Counted from the first letter of the stretch, positions 48,811-63,111 are shown. The stretch: DNA of 64,000 nucleotides from Thiohalomonas denitrificans (GCF_900102855.1 NZ_FMWD01000001.1:138766-202765), one strand, 5' to 3'. The notes: generated from the letters alone by a model not told the origin. Program-made: numbers and translations.

Positions 48811-50063
48811 CAGCGGTCGATCTCCCCAAAAACGATATCCTGCGTACCGATCACCGCCACCACGTCGGCAATCATGTGACCACGAGTCATTTCATTCAAT
48901 GCGGAGAGGTGGGCGAATCCCGGAGCGCGGATCTTGAGCCGGTAGGGGCGATTGGCGCCATCGGAGACCAGATAGATCCCGAACTCCCCCTTGGGGTGTT
49001 CCACCGCGGCATAAGCCTCTCCTTTCGGGAGGGAAATCCCCTCAGAGAAGAGCTTGAAGTGGTGAATGAGCGCTTCCATGTTGCCCTTCATCTCGGTACG
49101 CGATGGCGGCGTCACCTTGTGGTCATCCGCCATTACCGGCCCCGGATTCTTGCGCAGCCAGTCCACACACTGTTTGATGATGCGATTGCTCTGCCGGAAC
49201 TCCTCCATACGCACCAGGTAGCGGTCGTAGCAGTCGCCATTGGTGCCAACCGGAACGTCGAAATCGAGCTGATCATAAACGTCGTAGGGCTGCTTCTTGC
49301 GAAGATCCCACTCAATCCCCGAGCCTCGCAGCATCGGGCCGCTAAAACCCAGCTGCAGGGCCCTTTCGGGCGAGACCACTCCGATATCAACCGTACGCTG
49401 CTTCCAGATCCGGTTCTCCGTCAGAAGCGTTTCATACTCGTCTACCAGTTTCGGAAAACGATTGGTGAAGTCCTCGATAAAGTCGAGCAGCGAACCCTGC
49501 CGCGGACGATTGAGGGCTTCGACCTCCTTGTCGTCGTGCCACTTGGATGACTCGTACTGCGGCATCGAATCGGGCAGATCGCGATAGACGCCTCCGGGCC
49601 TGTAGTAGGCCGCGTGCAGACGCGCACCCGAGACCGCTTCATAGCAGTCCATCAGGTCCTCGCGTTCGCGAAAGCAGTAAAGGAACATGGTCATCGCCCC
49701 TACATCCAGCGCATGGGAGCCGAGCCACAGCAGGTGATTCAGAATGCGGGTGATTTCATCGAACATCACCCGGATATACTGCCCCCGAATCGGCACCTCG
49801 ATTCCGGCGAGCTTTTCGATCGCCATGCAGTAGGCGTGCTCATTGCACATCATGGAGACGTAATCGAGCCGATCCATATAGGGGAGCGACTGGAGATAAT
49901 GCTTGTTTTCGGCCAGTTTTTCGGTCGCGCGGTGCAGTAGCCCGATATGGGGATCCGCACGCTCCACGACCTCCCCGTCCATCTCCAGGACCAGGCGCAA
50001 CACCCCGTGCGCCGCAGGATGCTGTGGCCCGAAGTTCATGGTGTAGTTGCGAATTTCAGGCAC
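48810..50063 (-). CDS. nuoD: NADH-quinone oxidoreductase subunit D
   Basis: This 417-residue subunit forms the quinone site with NuoB. It shows [22 protein letters not shown] at the N terminus and the expected FGEIDR C-terminal end. I chose the GTG at 50063, which overlaps the nuoC stop by 8 bases, follows GGGAGAGA and gives the family-standard N terminus [12 protein letters not shown]. The ATG at 50096 would lie deep inside nuoC. Confidence 0.95.
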   Translation of the reverse strand: MPEIRNYTMNFGPQHPAAHGVLRLVLEMDGEVVERADPHIGLLHRATEKLAENKHYLQSLPYMDRLDYVSMMCNEHAYCMAIEKLAGIEVPIRGQYIRVMFDEITRILNHLLWLGSHALDVGAMTMFLYCFREREDLMDCYEAVSGARLHAAYYRPGGVYRDLPDSMPQYESSKWHDDKEVEALNRPRQGSLLDFIEDFTNRFPKLVDEYETLLTENRIWKQRTVDIGVVSPERALQLGFSGPMLRGSGIEWDLRKKQPYDVYDQLDFDVPVGTNGDCYDRYLVRMEEFRQSNRIIKQCVDWLRKNPGPVMADDHKVTPPSRTEMKGNMEALIHHFKLFSEGISLPKGEAYAAVEHPKGEFGIYLVSDGANRPYRLKIRAPGFAHLSALNEMTRGHMIADVVAVIGTQDIVFGEIDR

Positions 50064-50739
50064 CGGAACTCTCTCCCTTGGTCTCGGGCTCGGCAAAACG
50101 ATGGTCTTCCCGGATGATGTGCGGTACGAGGCTTCTCGGCTCGATACTCACCGCCTCATAAACCACCCGTTGCCTTTCCGGGTCGTACCGCATCTCGACA
50201 TTTCCCGACAGGGGGAAGTCCTTGCGAAATGGATGGCCGATAAAACCGTAATCGGTAAGAATCCGGCGCAGGTCCAGATGGCCGTCAAACACAATACCAA
50301 AGAGGTCGAACGCCTCACGCTCATACCAATCGGCCGAATCCCATACCTCGACAACCGACGGTATGATCGGCAGTTCATCATCGGAAGCGAACACGCGCAG
50401 CCGAAGCCGGTGGTTATTGGTGATCGAAAGCAAGTGATAAACGACAGCAAAGCGAGGGCCTTCCCAGTGCCGGTTTTGCTGTTCGCCGGCAGGCGAGGCG
50501 AGATGATACTCACGCGTATCGAGGCTCCCCTGCCCGTAGGTGGAGTAGTCCACTCCACAGACGTCCATAAGCTGCTCGAATCCGAACTGCGGCTGGTCAC
50601 GGAGTTCGGTGCACAGATTCAAAAGCTGTTCCGGCCTCACCTCGACCGTCAGCTCGCTGCCAACGACACGAGTCTTCACACCATCACTGCCGAAGTACTT
50701 TTCAACACGATTCGCTAACTGCAGGTAGTAGTCGGACAT
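50056..50739 (-). CDS. nuoC: NADH-quinone oxidoreductase subunit C
   Basis: This 227-residue peripheral-arm 30-kDa subunit has the signature [39 protein letters not shown]. It is separate from nuoD, unlike the fused NuoCD of E. coli, but its end overlaps the nuoD start. Confidence 0.96.
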   Translation of the reverse strand: MSDYYLQLANRVEKYFGSDGVKTRVVGSELTVEVRPEQLLNLCTELRDQPQFGFEQLMDVCGVDYSTYGQGSLDTREYHLASPAGEQQNRHWEGPRFAVVYHLLSITNNHRLRLRVFASDDELPIIPSVVEVWDSADWYEREAFDLFGIVFDGHLDLRRILTDYGFIGHPFRKDFPLSGNVEMRYDPERQRVVYEAVSIEPRSLVPHIIREDHRFAEPETKGESSGA

Positions 50740-50754
50740 GTGCGCTCCGGAAGG

Positions 50755-51231
50755 TTAGCGGGCAATAGTGTTGGTCCGCCGGATCTTGTTCTGCAGTTGC
50801 AAGATACCGTAAAGCAGGGCCTCGGCGGTAGGGGGGCAGCCCGGCACATAGATATCCACCGGCACAATTCGGTCACAACCGCGCACCACAGAGTACGAAT
50901 AATGGTAATAGCCGCCGCCGTTGGCACAGGAGCCCATGGAAATCACCCAACGCGGCTCGGCCATCTGGTCATATACCTTGCGCAGGGCAGGTGCCATTTT
51001 ATTGCATAGCGTACCGGCCACGATCATGACATCCGATTGTCGGGGGCTGGGCCGAAACAGGATCCCGAAACGATCAAGGTCATAGCGAGCCGCACCGGCA
51101 TGCATCATTTCCACCGCGCAACAGGCCAACCCGAAGGTCATGGGCCACATGGAGCCGGTCCTTGCCCAATTGATCAGCTTGTCAGCCGAGGTGGTGACGA
51201 AACCCTTTTCGAGGATGCCTTCTACTCCCAC
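50755..51231 (-). CDS. nuoB: NADH-quinone oxidoreductase subunit B
   Basis: This 158-residue subunit carries the terminal cluster N2, with tandem cysteines in [10 protein letters not shown] plus GSCA and PGCPP. I chose the GTG at 51231, which overlaps the nuoA stop by 10 bases and gives the standard N terminus ([15 protein letters not shown]) and length. The ATG seven codons earlier lies inside nuoA. Confidence 0.95.
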   Translation of the reverse strand: MGVEGILEKGFVTTSADKLINWARTGSMWPMTFGLACCAVEMMHAGAARYDLDRFGILFRPSPRQSDVMIVAGTLCNKMAPALRKVYDQMAEPRWVISMGSCANGGGYYHYSYSVVRGCDRIVPVDIYVPGCPPTAEALLYGILQLQNKIRRTNTIAR

Positions 51232-51578
51232 TGCAGGGCCCCCTTCTTCCATTCATAGATGAAACCAATCACGAGAATGCCCAGGAACAGCATCATGGCC
51301 GAAAAGCCAAACAGGCCGATATCCTTGAGGACAATAGCCCAGGGAAAGAGAAAAGCGATTTCGAGATCGAAAATAATGAAAAGGATGGCGACCAGGTAAA
51401 ACCGCACATCGAATTTCATGCGCGTGTCTTCAAAAGCCTCGAAGCCACATTCGTACGCTGAAAGCTTGGCGGTATCGGGCCGGTGTGGCCCCAAGATGAA
51501 CCCGAGCACCATCATCGCACCGCCGACGACAACACCCACGACGATGAAAATCAGGATGGGCAAATAATTTTCAAGCAT
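51222..51578 (-). CDS. nuoA: NADH-quinone oxidoreductase subunit A
   Basis: This 118-residue membrane subunit has three helices and the loop [32 protein letters not shown], typical of the family. It is the first gene of the 14-gene nuo operon. The operon order A to N is complete, with separate nuoC and nuoD. Confidence 0.97.
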   Translation of the reverse strand: MLENYLPILIFIVVGVVVGGAMMVLGFILGPHRPDTAKLSAYECGFEAFEDTRMKFDVRFYLVAILFIIFDLEIAFLFPWAIVLKDIGLFGFSAMMLFLGILVIGFIYEWKKGALQWE

Positions 51579-51896
51579 GCGACAACCTCATCCCTCGCGG
51601 CTACGGACCGTCCGCCATCCAAAACGATTCGGAAAGGCTGTCAGTCTAGGGGGGCCGACGAGAGCGGTCAAGCCGGTGACGTTCAAAAACCTTAGCGATT
51701 CAGGGAGTTAAACAGACGAAACCGCAGAGTCCTATGCCGCACAAGGGCCTTGATACCCTGCAACGATTCCTGCCCGCCGTGGCGCGGGTACAAAACTATC
51801 GTCCAGCCGCGTTCTTGTCGATTGTTCTCGTCAATGGCTGAAGGGGTGCGGACCGCATGGTCCGCAATACCGTTGGTTGTTTTTATTAGATCAAAT
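51579..51896. other. Intergenic region between tRNA-Leu and nuoA
   Basis: These 318 bases must contain the nuo promoter or be a read-through leader. A perfect hairpin GCGGACC-GCAT-GGTCCGC (51848-51865) lies about 30 bases after the tRNA 3' end but has no T tract on the minus strand, so it may be a processing signal. I see no convincing -35/-10 pair, operator or reading frame. Confidence 0.5.
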
Positions 51897-51981
51897 TGGT
51901 GCCGAAGGCCGGACTCGAACCGGCACGGGTTGCCCCACCACCCCCTCAAGATGGCGTGTCTACCAATTCCACCACTTCGGC
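51897..51981 (-). tRNA. leuU: tRNA-Leu (GAG)
   Basis: This 85-base tRNA has a long variable arm, an encoded CCA and the anticodon GAG (loop CTTGAGG; plus-strand 51945-51947). It lies 9 bases after secG, as E. coli leuU does, so the two are probably co-transcribed. Confidence 0.95.
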
Positions 51982-51990
51982 AAAGAAATC

Positions 51991-52365
51991 TTATTCGGGC
52001 CTTGGGACGTCCCGAGGTACTGCCGGAGCATCACCGCCCTCTGCGGAGCCTGGAGCCGCCGGAATATCGGTAGGAGCCGGTGCCTCGCGCGGCTGCTCTA
52101 TAGCAGGCAGCTCGGTCACGCTCTTGCGCACGACATTTTGCCCGGAAAAATAGGCCAGGGAAAGACTCGTCAGGAAAAAAACGGCAGCCAGTGTGGCCGT
52201 GCCTCGAGTCAGGAATGAAGCCGAGCCCTGGGAGCCGAAGACGGTCGCCGAGGCGCCCGCCCCGAAGGCGGCGCCCATGTCGGCCCCTTTACCCTGCTGC
52301 AAAAGCACGAGTACGACCAGAGCCGCTGCGGCGACGAGATGAACGATGAGCAGTACGCTTTCCAT
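51991..52365 (-). CDS. secG: preprotein translocase subunit SecG
   Basis: This 124-residue inner-membrane subunit of the SecYEG channel has two helices and the family text [33 protein letters not shown]. The C-terminal 40 residues are a Pro/Ala/Glu-rich low-complexity tail. It lies between tpiA and tRNA-Leu. Confidence 0.95.
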   Translation of the reverse strand: MESVLLIVHLVAAAALVVLVLLQQGKGADMGAAFGAGASATVFGSQGSASFLTRGTATLAAVFFLTSLSLAYFSGQNVVRKSVTELPAIEQPREAPAPTDIPAAPGSAEGGDAPAVPRDVPRPE

Positions 52366-52388
52366 TACTATCTATTTCGTTAACCGAT

Positions 52389-53141
52389 TCAGTTGGCGGC
52401 CTTGGCAATGGCCAGGAATTGGTCGGCCTTCAGGGAGGCCCCACCAATCAGTCCGCCGTCAATATCCGGCTTTGCCATCAATTCGGCGGCGTTTTCAGGT
52501 TTCATACTGCCGCCATAGAGGATCTGCAGCCCTTCGGCTACGTTAGCGTCTTTTGCCGCCACTCGCTGCCGAATGAACGCATGTACGGCCTGCGCCTGCT
52601 CCGGTGTCGCGGTCCTGCCCGTACCAATGGCCCAGACCGGCTCGTAGGCGATCACCGCACCCGCCAGCGCAGCAGCGCCCTCAGCGGCAATCACGGCATC
52701 CATCTGGCGACCCACGACATCCTCAGTCACGTCCTGCTCGCGCTCTTCGAGGGTTTCACCAACGCAAACAATCGGCGTCAAACCCGCGGCACGGGCCGCT
52801 ACAAATTTCTTTGCAACCTCTTCGTCGGTTTCGCCGTAGAGGGTCCGACGCTCGGAGTGGCCGATAATCACGTATACGCAGCCAAACTCCCTCACCATTG
52901 CGGGGGCGACTTCGCCAGTGAAGGCGCCCGAAGACTCGTGGCTGACATTCTGAGCGCCCCACTTCACCGGGGTGCCCGCCAGCTGCTCGGCCACTTCGGG
53001 GATATAGACGAAAGGCGGACAGACCGCCAAGTCACTTCCACTGACCTCGCCGATGCCGGCCTTGATGCCGTCAAGCAGTTCCCGGTTTGCTTCCCTGGAA
53101 CCGTTCATCTTCCAGTTGCCAGCTATCAACGCTCGACGCAT
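52389..53141 (-). CDS. tpiA: triosephosphate isomerase
   Basis: This 250-residue TIM-barrel enzyme interconverts dihydroxyacetone phosphate and glyceraldehyde-3-phosphate in the cytosol. Catalytic residues are visible: K11 in NWKMNG, the histidine in IIGHSERR and the glutamate in AYEPVWAIGTG. It sits between glmM and secG, a common gammaproteobacterial arrangement. Confidence 0.97.
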   Translation of the reverse strand: MRRALIAGNWKMNGSREANRELLDGIKAGIGEVSGSDLAVCPPFVYIPEVAEQLAGTPVKWGAQNVSHESSGAFTGEVAPAMVREFGCVYVIIGHSERRTLYGETDEEVAKKFVAARAAGLTPIVCVGETLEEREQDVTEDVVGRQMDAVIAAEGAAALAGAVIAYEPVWAIGTGRTATPEQAQAVHAFIRQRVAAKDANVAEGLQILYGGSMKPENAAELMAKPDIDGGLIGGASLKADQFLAIAKAAN

Positions 53142-53177
53142 CGTTTCTCCCCTGTCCTTCGAAAACAGGCGCGAAGC

Positions 53178-54563
53178 TTACCTGCTAGAACCGGATAAAT
53201 CAATCGGATGGGCATCCTGATTGTTGGTCACCGCAATCGCGGCCTCCACGGCATCGGCCAACCCGCGGGCGACACACTCCACCAGCTCGAGTTCTTCCCC
53301 CTCCACCATCACCCGCACCAGCGGTTCGGTCCCCGAAGGACGCAGAAGCACACGACCGGTACCGTTCAACTCTGCCTCGGCGGCACGAACCGCATCCTGC
53401 ACCTCAGCGCACTCCTCCAAGTCGAAACCGGCCGTGGTGCGTACATTGATCATGACCTGCGGGTATTTCGTCATGCCCGCCTTGAGTTCATTGAGCGGCC
53501 GCCCGGTTTGCGCAATCGCCGCCAGAACCTGCAGGGCGGAGACGATGCCGTCGCCGGTAGTGGCGTGATTCAGACACAACAGGTGCCCGGAGGATTCTCC
53601 CCCGTACAGCCAGCCGTTTTGCCGGAGGCGTTCCAGAACATAACGGTCGCCCACCTTGACGCGCTGGAAATCGATATTGGCGGCCTTGAGGGCGCGCTCC
53701 ATACCGAGATTGCTCATCAACGTCCCGACCACACCGGCAACGGCTTCCTGTCGATGCTGCTCGCGGGCAATGATGAACAGGAGCTCATCACCATCCACCA
53801 CATCGCCCTTGTGGTCGACCATGATGACCCGGTCACCGTCACCATCGAGGGCGATGCCCGCATCGGCGCCGCGCTCTATCACTGCCAGACTCAACTGTTC
53901 AGGTTCTGTCGAACCGCACTCGACGTTGATATTGAGCCCATCGGGATCAGCGCCGATCGTATCGACCCTGGCGCCAAGTTCACGGAATACACTGGGAGCA
54001 ACGTGGTAGGTGGCACCGTTTGAACAATCGACCACGAGATGCAGCCCCTTGAGACTGAGGTGACGGGGAAAAGTACTTTTACAAAACTCGATATAGCGAC
54101 CGGGCGCATCATCCACCCGAACCGCCTTTCCCAGCGCGGAAGACTGCACCGTGGACATGGGCTGCTCCAGTCGCTCCTCAATCGCCAGCTCCACCTCATC
54201 CGGCAACTTCGAGCCTTCAGTGGAAAAGAACTTGATGCCGTTGTCCTGAAACGGATTATGGGAAGCGCTGATGACGATACCTGCACTGGCCCGCAGGGTT
54301 CGCGTCAGATAGGCAACCGCCGGAGTCGGCATGGGTCCCAGCAGGAGAATATCGAGACCGGCGGAAGAGAGACCCGCTTCCAGCGCCGACTCGAACATGT
54401 ATCCGGAAATACGAGTATCCTTGCCAATCAGGACCTTGCCCTTCTCCCCGTTGGACAGGACCTGGCCGGCGGCCCATCCCAGCTTCAGAACAAACTCCGG
54501 TGTAATCGGAAACTCCCCGACTCGTCCACGAATACCATCGGTGCCAAAATACTTGCGCCCCAC
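53178..54563 (-). CDS. glmM: phosphoglucosamine mutase
   Basis: GlmM converts glucosamine-6-phosphate to glucosamine-1-phosphate for peptidoglycan and LPS precursors. At 461 residues it is slightly longer than the usual 445. The phosphoserine is S101 in [12 protein letters not shown], the metal loop is DGDGDR and the sugar-binding loop GESSGH is present, with a C-terminal [12 protein letters not shown] phosphate site. It follows folP as in E. coli. Confidence 0.96.
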   Translation of the reverse strand: MGRKYFGTDGIRGRVGEFPITPEFVLKLGWAAGQVLSNGEKGKVLIGKDTRISGYMFESALEAGLSSAGLDILLLGPMPTPAVAYLTRTLRASAGIVISASHNPFQDNGIKFFSTEGSKLPDEVELAIEERLEQPMSTVQSSALGKAVRVDDAPGRYIEFCKSTFPRHLSLKGLHLVVDCSNGATYHVAPSVFRELGARVDTIGADPDGLNINVECGSTEPEQLSLAVIERGADAGIALDGDGDRVIMVDHKGDVVDGDELLFIIAREQHRQEAVAGVVGTLMSNLGMERALKAANIDFQRVKVGDRYVLERLRQNGWLYGGESSGHLLCLNHATTGDGIVSALQVLAAIAQTGRPLNELKAGMTKYPQVMINVRTTAGFDLEECAEVQDAVRAAEAELNGTGRVLLRPSGTEPLVRVMVEGEELELVECVARGLADAVEAAIAVTNNQDAHPIDLSGSSR

Positions 54564-54640
54564 GTAAATCTCCCTTTCATGACTTTTGTTGTTCGTGCCA
54601 AAAGCCTAGCGGAACGCTCCTGCTTCTGGCGATATCCAGT

Positions 54641-55498
54641 TCACACCCCGGAAGCTGCTGTCACCACGCGCAGGGCATCGACCGTCGGTTCCACATCGTG
54701 AACCCGGATCAAGCGGGCGCCGAGCCATGCTGACAGCGAGGCAGCCGCTATGCTGCCGTGAAGACGCCGCTCCACCGGGGCGTTCTCGAGAACGGCACCA
54801 ATCATCGATTTGCGCGACATGCCTACCAGAACGGGGGCTCCCAGTTCCAGGAACCGAGGCAAATTCCGCAGTAGCTCCAGATTGTGGGGCAGGGTCTTGC
54901 CAAAGCCGAATCCGGGGTCGACGATGATCCGCTCCCTCGCAATCCCTCCCGCTTCACAGTCGGCGATCCGATCGGCCAGAAAGCCGAACACATCCCCGAC
55001 CACATCGCGATATTGAGGCGTCGCCTGCATGGATCGCGGTTCTCCCTGCATGTGCATGAGGCAAACCGGTACGTTCAATTCCGCGGCAGCCTGCAACGCA
55101 CCCTCCCGCCGCAGAGCAAAGACATCGTTGATCATCCCGGCACCGGCATTGACGGCCTCCCGCATGACCTCCGGTTTGCTGGTGTCGATGGAGATGGGTA
55201 TCGGCAGTTCGGCAGCAAGCCGTTCGATGACGGGAATGACGCGGTCCAGCTCCTCCTGGGTCGACACCGGCTCGGAACCGGGACGAGTGGACTCCCCGCC
55301 CACATCAACAATGGCAGCTCCAGCTTCTGCCATGCGCCGCCCCTGGGCCACGGCGGCGTCGGAGTCGCTCCATCGGCCGCCATCGGAAAAGGAATCGGGA
55401 GTGACGTTGAGGATCCCCATAGCCCGGGGAAAAGAGAGGTCGAGCGGTTTTCCCCCACAATCCAGATACATCGTGGTAATCGGTTGGGTGTATTCCAT
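54641..55498 (-). CDS. folP: dihydropteroate synthase
   Basis: FolP condenses p-aminobenzoate with the pterin pyrophosphate in folate synthesis. The 285-residue TIM-barrel protein has GILNVTPDSFSDGG, GGESTRPG and DPGFGFGKT, with the usual order. A strong terminator lies just upstream, after ftsH, so it either has its own promoter or depends on read-through. Confidence 0.96.
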   Translation of the reverse strand: MEYTQPITTMYLDCGGKPLDLSFPRAMGILNVTPDSFSDGGRWSDSDAAVAQGRRMAEAGAAIVDVGGESTRPGSEPVSTQEELDRVIPVIERLAAELPIPISIDTSKPEVMREAVNAGAGMINDVFALRREGALQAAAELNVPVCLMHMQGEPRSMQATPQYRDVVGDVFGFLADRIADCEAGGIARERIIVDPGFGFGKTLPHNLELLRNLPRFLELGAPVLVGMSRKSMIGAVLENAPVERRLHGSIAAASLSAWLGARLIRVHDVEPTVDALRVVTAASGV

Positions 55499-55511
55499 GA
55501 TTTTCAGTATA

Positions 55512-55551
55512 CCGAAAAAGAAAACGCCCCACCGGTCGGGGGGCGTTTTTT
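55512..55551 (-). terminator. Intrinsic terminator between ftsH and folP
   Basis: The stem AAAACGCCCC/GGGGCGTTTT (10 bp, 55521-55530 with 55540-55549) has a 9-base loop and is followed on the minus strand by CTTTTTC. It lies 17 bases after the ftsH stop and 23 bases before the folP start. Confidence 0.88.
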
Positions 55552-55567
55552 TCGAACGCAGGCAAGC

Positions 55568-57490
55568 TCAGTGCTGGCCGGCAGGGTCCCCCACCTGACC
55601 ACCGCTGGTCTTGCCGTCCTTGCCAGCGGTAACGGGACTTCCCGGACCGGTGCCCGGCTCTTCACCATCCCAGTCCTCCGGAGGCCTCGGGGGACGGCCC
55701 TCCATGATGTCCTTGATCTGCTTCGAATCGATGGTTTCATACTTGATCAGGGCATCGGCCATCATGTGCAGCTTGTCGGTATGATCAATAAGAATCGTCC
55801 GGGCCCGCTCATAGTTCGTCCCGATAAGAGACCGCACTTCCTCATCAATGATATGAGCAGTCTCATCCGACACGTTCTTGTGCTGTGTGACCTGATGCCC
55901 GAGGAAGACCTCACCTTCATCTTCACCATAGGTGAGCGGCCCCAGCTTGTCCGACAGTCCCCACTTGGTGACCATATTACGGGCCAGCTCGGTGGCGCGC
56001 TGAATGTCATTGGAGGCACCGGTGGTTACCCGCTCGGGACCGAAAACCAGCTCCTCGGCCAGCCGCCCGCCGAACAGACTGGATATCTGACTCTGCAGCC
56101 GCTGCTTGGAGTAGCTGTAGCGATCCTCCTCCGGAAGAAACAGCGTCACACCGAGCGCACGACCGCGCGGGATGATGGTCACCTTGTGCACCGGATCATG
56201 ATCCGGCACGGAGAGGCCGACAATGGCATGCCCCGCCTCATGGTAAGCGGTGAGTTTCTTCTCGTCCTCGTTCATCACCATGGACTTGCGCTCGGCGCCC
56301 ATCATGATTTTATCCTTGGCGCGTTCGAAGTGATCCATCTTCACGGTCGCACTATTGCCACGGGCTGCAAACAGGGCCGCTTCATTGACCAGGTTGGCCA
56401 GATCTGCCCCGGAGAAACCGGGTGTGCCGCGGCCGATGATGGACGCATTGACATCATCACCCAGAGGCACCTTGCGCATGTGCACCTTGAGGATCTGTTC
56501 GCGACCACGGAGGTCCGGCAGAGGCACCACCACCTGGCGATCGAAGCGGCCGGGACGCAACAGTGCCGGGTCGAGTACATCGGGACGGTTGGTAGCGGCG
56601 ATGACGATAACGCCCTCGTTGCCCTCGAAACCGTCCATCTCCACCAGCAACTGGTTCAGCGTCTGTTCACGCTCATCATGCCCGCCGCCCAGGCCGGCGC
56701 CACGGTGACGGCCAACGGCATCGATCTCGTCGATAAAGATGATGCAGGGCGCATGCTTTTTCGCCTGTTCGAACATGTCGCGTACACGGGAAGCACCCAC
56801 ACCCACGAACATCTCCACGAAGTCGGAGCCGGAAATGGTAAAGAACGGTACCTTTGCCTCGCCGGCAATGGCCTTGGCGAGCAGTGTCTTACCGGTGCCC
56901 GGCGGGCCCACCATCAGCACGCCACGGGGTATCTTGCCGCCGAGCTTCTGGAATTTGCCCGGATCACGCAGGAACTCGACCAGTTCGGAGACATCATCCT
57001 TGGCCTCCTCGACACCGGCCACGTCACTGAAGGTCACCTTCACCTGGTCCTCACCGAGCAGCCTGGCCTTGCTCTTGCCGAACGACATGGCGCCACGGCC
57101 GCCGCCGCCACCCTGCATCTGGCGCATGAAGAATATCCACACGCCGATTAACAGCAGCATCGGGAACCAGGAGATAAAGATCTGGGTGAGCAGCGATTGG
57201 CTCTCGGGTGGCTTGGCCTCGACCGCTACACCGTTATTGAGCAGATCGGCAATCAGCCCCGGGTCTTCCGGTGCGTAGGTCTCGAAGCTCTCGCCCGATT
57301 GCGTGAGGCCACGGACGGTCTCGCCCTCAATCTCGACGCGCTTTACCCGACCCGCTTTCACATCGGAGAGGAACTGCGAATAGGAAAGCTCCTGGCTGGG
57401 TGCGCGTTGCGGTCCGAAGTTATTAAAGACCGACATCAGGATGATGGCGATAACCACCCAGAGGATGACGTTCTTGGCAATATCGTTCAA
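55568..57490 (-). CDS. ftsH: ATP-dependent zinc metalloprotease FtsH
   Basis: FtsH is a membrane-anchored AAA+ protease that degrades membrane and regulatory proteins. The 640-residue protein has two N-terminal helices flanking a periplasmic domain, Walker A GPPGTGKT (195-202) and the zinc site HEAGH (417-421). The end is Gly/Asp-rich. The start is the TTG at 57490, preceded by GAGG and matching the family N terminus ([10 protein letters not shown]). A GTG 17 codons upstream is unlikely. It follows rlmE after 75 bases. Confidence 0.96.
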   Translation of the reverse strand: MNDIAKNVILWVVIAIILMSVFNNFGPQRAPSQELSYSQFLSDVKAGRVKRVEIEGETVRGLTQSGESFETYAPEDPGLIADLLNNGVAVEAKPPESQSLLTQIFISWFPMLLLIGVWIFFMRQMQGGGGGRGAMSFGKSKARLLGEDQVKVTFSDVAGVEEAKDDVSELVEFLRDPGKFQKLGGKIPRGVLMVGPPGTGKTLLAKAIAGEAKVPFFTISGSDFVEMFVGVGASRVRDMFEQAKKHAPCIIFIDEIDAVGRHRGAGLGGGHDEREQTLNQLLVEMDGFEGNEGVIVIAATNRPDVLDPALLRPGRFDRQVVVPLPDLRGREQILKVHMRKVPLGDDVNASIIGRGTPGFSGADLANLVNEAALFAARGNSATVKMDHFERAKDKIMMGAERKSMVMNEDEKKLTAYHEAGHAIVGLSVPDHDPVHKVTIIPRGRALGVTLFLPEEDRYSYSKQRLQSQISSLFGGRLAEELVFGPERVTTGASNDIQRATELARNMVTKWGLSDKLGPLTYGEDEGEVFLGHQVTQHKNVSDETAHIIDEEVRSLIGTNYERARTILIDHTDKLHMMADALIKYETIDSKQIKDIMEGRPPRPPEDWDGEEPGTGPGSPVTAGKDGKTSGGQVGDPAGQH

Positions 57491-57565
57491 AGCTCGCCTC
57501 TTTGTATCGAAAATCTCACGAATCGGTGCGGTAGAAAACACGCCCGACGAGGGTTAAGTACGTTA

Positions 57566-58183
57566 CTACACATGATAGTTCCTCGCCACAATGTACACCT
57601 CCCGAGAGCGGGGCCGCGAAGCCTTCGGCTTGCGAATGGCGACGGACTGAAACGAGTCACGTACCTCTTTGAGAAAGGCATCGAAGCCCTCCCCCTGGAA
57701 AACCTTGACCACCATACCCCCTCCCGCAGAAAGAGTTTGCCGTGCCAGTTCCAGCGTCAACTCCGCGAGGTACATGGCTTTTGGCTGATCAACCGTCCTC
57801 ATACCACTAATGTTGGGCGACATATCGGACAAAACAAGGTCCGCAGGCCGGTCGAGGACCGAGAGCAGGTGATCGAGCACTTCCTGTTCCCGAAAATCGC
57901 CCAGCAGTACCTTGACCCCCGGCAAAGGGTCCATGGGCAGAACGTCAAGTGCAACGACCATCCCGCCGGCTCCGACTCGATCCGCCGCCACCTGCGACCA
58001 TCCCCCCGGGGCCGCCCCGAGATCGATCACGGTAATGCCCGGCCTCAGCAGACGATCCTTCTCGTCGATCTCGGTCAGCTTGTAGACTGCCCGGGAACGA
58101 AATCCTTCTGCCTGCGAACGTTTGACAAACTCATCCTCGAAATGTTCATTCAGCCATTTTTTACTGCTTTTGCTTCTTGCCAT
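57566..58183 (-). CDS. rlmE: 23S rRNA 2'-O-ribose methyltransferase RlmE
   Basis: RlmE (FtsJ/RrmJ) methylates U2552 of 23S rRNA late in 50S assembly. The 205-residue Rossmann protein has the SAM motif VIDLGAAPGGWSQVA and the K-D-K-E catalytic set, for example DLVLSDMSPNISG. The ATG at 58183 gives the standard MARSKSSKKWL start; an in-frame start ten codons upstream is not supported. It leads the rlmE-ftsH unit and diverges from yhbY. Confidence 0.96.
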   Translation of the reverse strand: MARSKSSKKWLNEHFEDEFVKRSQAEGFRSRAVYKLTEIDEKDRLLRPGITVIDLGAAPGGWSQVAADRVGAGGMVVALDVLPMDPLPGVKVLLGDFREQEVLDHLLSVLDRPADLVLSDMSPNISGMRTVDQPKAMYLAELTLELARQTLSAGGGMVVKVFQGEGFDAFLKEVRDSFQSVAIRKPKASRPRSREVYIVARNYHV

Positions 58184-58447
58184 ATCAAACCACAGAGCAC
58201 ACAAACAAGTCATTGAAGGGCCGCCCGATTTTCAGGAGCGGTAAAGGGAGCCAAACCGAGATGCCATGCGCCACCCACCTTTGCGCACCTCCCGCCGTGC
58301 CTGCGCCATGGCAGGGCTGCAATGCCGTAGATTACCCGGCCTGGAGGCTGGAGTCGTCGGTACAACACGCGTAAACTGGGGCGGCTCGGAGTTGGTGCAT
58401 TATACCTGAACGATTCCGGGATCTCCGTTTCCCAGTGGTTGCCGAAC
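58184..58447. other. Divergent intergenic region rlmE / yhbY
   Basis: These 264 bases separate divergent genes and should hold both promoters. A TATACC box near 58401 could be the yhbY -10 element, but no matching -35 is clear. No repeat of the kinds seen elsewhere and no reading frame is convincing. Confidence 0.45.
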
Positions 58448-58741
58448 ATGTCCCTGAACGAAAGACAAAAGAAGTACCTGAGAACACTGGCCCACTCCAA
58501 AAAACCGGTGGTGCTGACTGGTGCGGCCGGGATTAGCGAAGCGTTGTTGGCGGAGGTCGATGTCGCCCTGACCCGTCATGAACTCATCAAGATGCGAATC
58601 AATGCCGCTGACCGTGAAGAGCGGCAGGCGATGATTGAAGCCATCACCGGTACTACCGGGGCGGAACTCGTGCAGCGTATCGGCCACGTCGCGGTTCTCT
58701 ATCGCCAGGCGGAGAAACCACAGATCACGCTACCGAAGTAA
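58448..58741 (+). CDS. yhbY: ribosome assembly RNA-binding protein YhbY
   Basis: This 97-residue CRM-domain protein has NERQKKYLRTLAH and a GxxG-like loop, and is associated with pre-50S particles. The ATG at 58448 gives the normal N terminus; a TTG three codons earlier is possible. It is divergent from rlmE and is the only plus-strand gene in the right half of the window. Confidence 0.93.
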   Translation: MSLNERQKKYLRTLAHSKKPVVLTGAAGISEALLAEVDVALTRHELIKMRINAADREERQAMIEAITGTTGAELVQRIGHVAVLYRQAEKPQITLPK

Positions 58742-58826
58742 TAGATGCTTATAGCGAGGGGCAAGTAACCGGGTTCTCCACCTTATCCAGCCCCCGTGAG
58801 CGCCGTGGCGATGTTTTGGGAGTTGA

Positions 58827-59294
58827 TCACTGATTGGCGGCCTTATGAAAGCCTGCCGGCCCCAGCCCAGAGGCAACCAGCACCACTCCACCGAGGCTCT
58901 CAATGAGATAAAGAATAGAGGCGATGCCGTGCAGGCGGCCGAATTCCGCAGCCTGCCGACTACCCTCGACCAGACCCGTGGCCTTGAGTTCCGCCATCAG
59001 CGGCTGCACGATCATCTCACCAACGATGACCAGCACGACCATGACCACCAGAACTCCGAGCTTCCAGTCCCTCACTCTCCACCCGTAGCTGCTCCCCCGC
59101 AGGAGAATCAACCCTGCGCCGCATCCCACACCGATATAACTGACCAGGGTAAACAATTGCCCTGCCAGCCTACCGGCGGTGCCGGTATCCAGATTGGCAA
59201 AGAGGACCGGCACAGCCAGATAGCCGGTCGCCCAGAGAGCACCGACCCACAGGGTCAGCAACACGCGTTCGAGCGGACTGCGCAGGCGTTTCAT
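58827..59294 (-). CDS. DUF4149 family membrane protein
   Basis: This 155-residue protein has four predicted helices and the N-terminal TLWVGALWATGYLAVPVLFANLD and GEMIVQPLMAELK segments of the DUF4149 family. It commonly neighbours greA or yhbY in gammaproteobacteria. The function is not known. It follows greA after 27 bases in the same direction. Confidence 0.85.
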   Translation of the reverse strand: MKRLRSPLERVLLTLWVGALWATGYLAVPVLFANLDTGTAGRLAGQLFTLVSYIGVGCGAGLILLRGSSYGWRVRDWKLGVLVVMVVLVIVGEMIVQPLMAELKATGLVEGSRQAAEFGRLHGIASILYLIESLGGVVLVASGLGPAGFHKAANQ

Positions 59295-59321
59295 CAGTGA
59301 GTCTGAAGGGGAGTGAACCGC

Positions 59322-59798
59322 TTACTCGTAGCGGATCTCGACGATTTCGTACTCGCGTTCACCGCCGGGAGCCTGGACGACAGCCACATCGTCGATCTCT
59401 TTACCGATTAGCGCGCGCGCAATAGGTGAACCGACCGATACACGTCCCGCCTTGATATCGGCCTCATCCTCACCGACGATCTGATAGGTAACCTCGTCGC
59501 CGGATTCGACCTCGACCAGGTCCACGGTCGCCCCGAACACCACTTTGCCGTTGGCATTCAGTTTTGTAACATCGATGATCTGGGCATTTCCGAGCTTGCT
59601 TTCGATGTCGGCGATGCGCCCCTCGATAAAACCCTGCTGCTCACGAGCGGCATGGTATTCGGCGTTCTCCTTCAAATCCCCATGCTCGCGGGCTTCCGCA
59701 ATGGCCTGAATAACCTGTGGGCGTTCCACGCTCTTCAACTGATGCAGTTCCTCGCGCAGCTTTTCAGCGCCACGCAGCGTCATGGGTGTGCTTGCCAT
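59322..59798 (-). CDS. greA: transcription elongation factor GreA
   Basis: GreA rescues backtracked RNA polymerase by stimulating transcript cleavage. The 158-residue protein has the N-terminal coiled coil with the acidic tip ([22 protein letters not shown]) and the C-terminal FKBP-like domain ([14 protein letters not shown]). The ATG adjoins the carB stop directly. Confidence 0.97.
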   Translation of the reverse strand: MASTPMTLRGAEKLREELHQLKSVERPQVIQAIAEAREHGDLKENAEYHAAREQQGFIEGRIADIESKLGNAQIIDVTKLNANGKVVFGATVDLVEVESGDEVTYQIVGEDEADIKAGRVSVGSPIARALIGKEIDDVAVVQAPGGEREYEIVEIRYE

Positions 59799-63017
<3,219 letters not shown>

Positions 63018-63030
63018 AGCTCTATCAATT

Positions 63031-63107
63031 CACCACGGGGAACACGGGGAACACGGGGAACACGGGGACGGGATTTTCCCCGTGGACCCCGTGTTCCCCG
63101 TGGTTTA
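63031..63107. repeat. CACGGGG-iteron palindrome, copy 3
   Basis: The left arm has four CACGGGG iterons at 9-base spacing (63034-63067), a short ACGGGATTTT centre follows, and the right arm has three CCCCGTG units ending in CCCCGTGGTTTAA. Related copies lie at 3182-3264 and 6112-6184. It fills the 94-base carA-carB gap. Confidence 0.88.
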
Positions 63108-63111
63108 ATCA

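Noticed and set aside
54884-57151. Long open frame (755 codons) on the plus strand opposite folP and ftsH
   Set aside because: It spans two well-supported minus-strand genes and the terminator between them, so it is a base-composition artefact.
63031-63107. Possible CRISPR array
   Set aside because: The repeats are 9-base iterons without unique spacers and form palindromic arms, and no cas gene is nearby.
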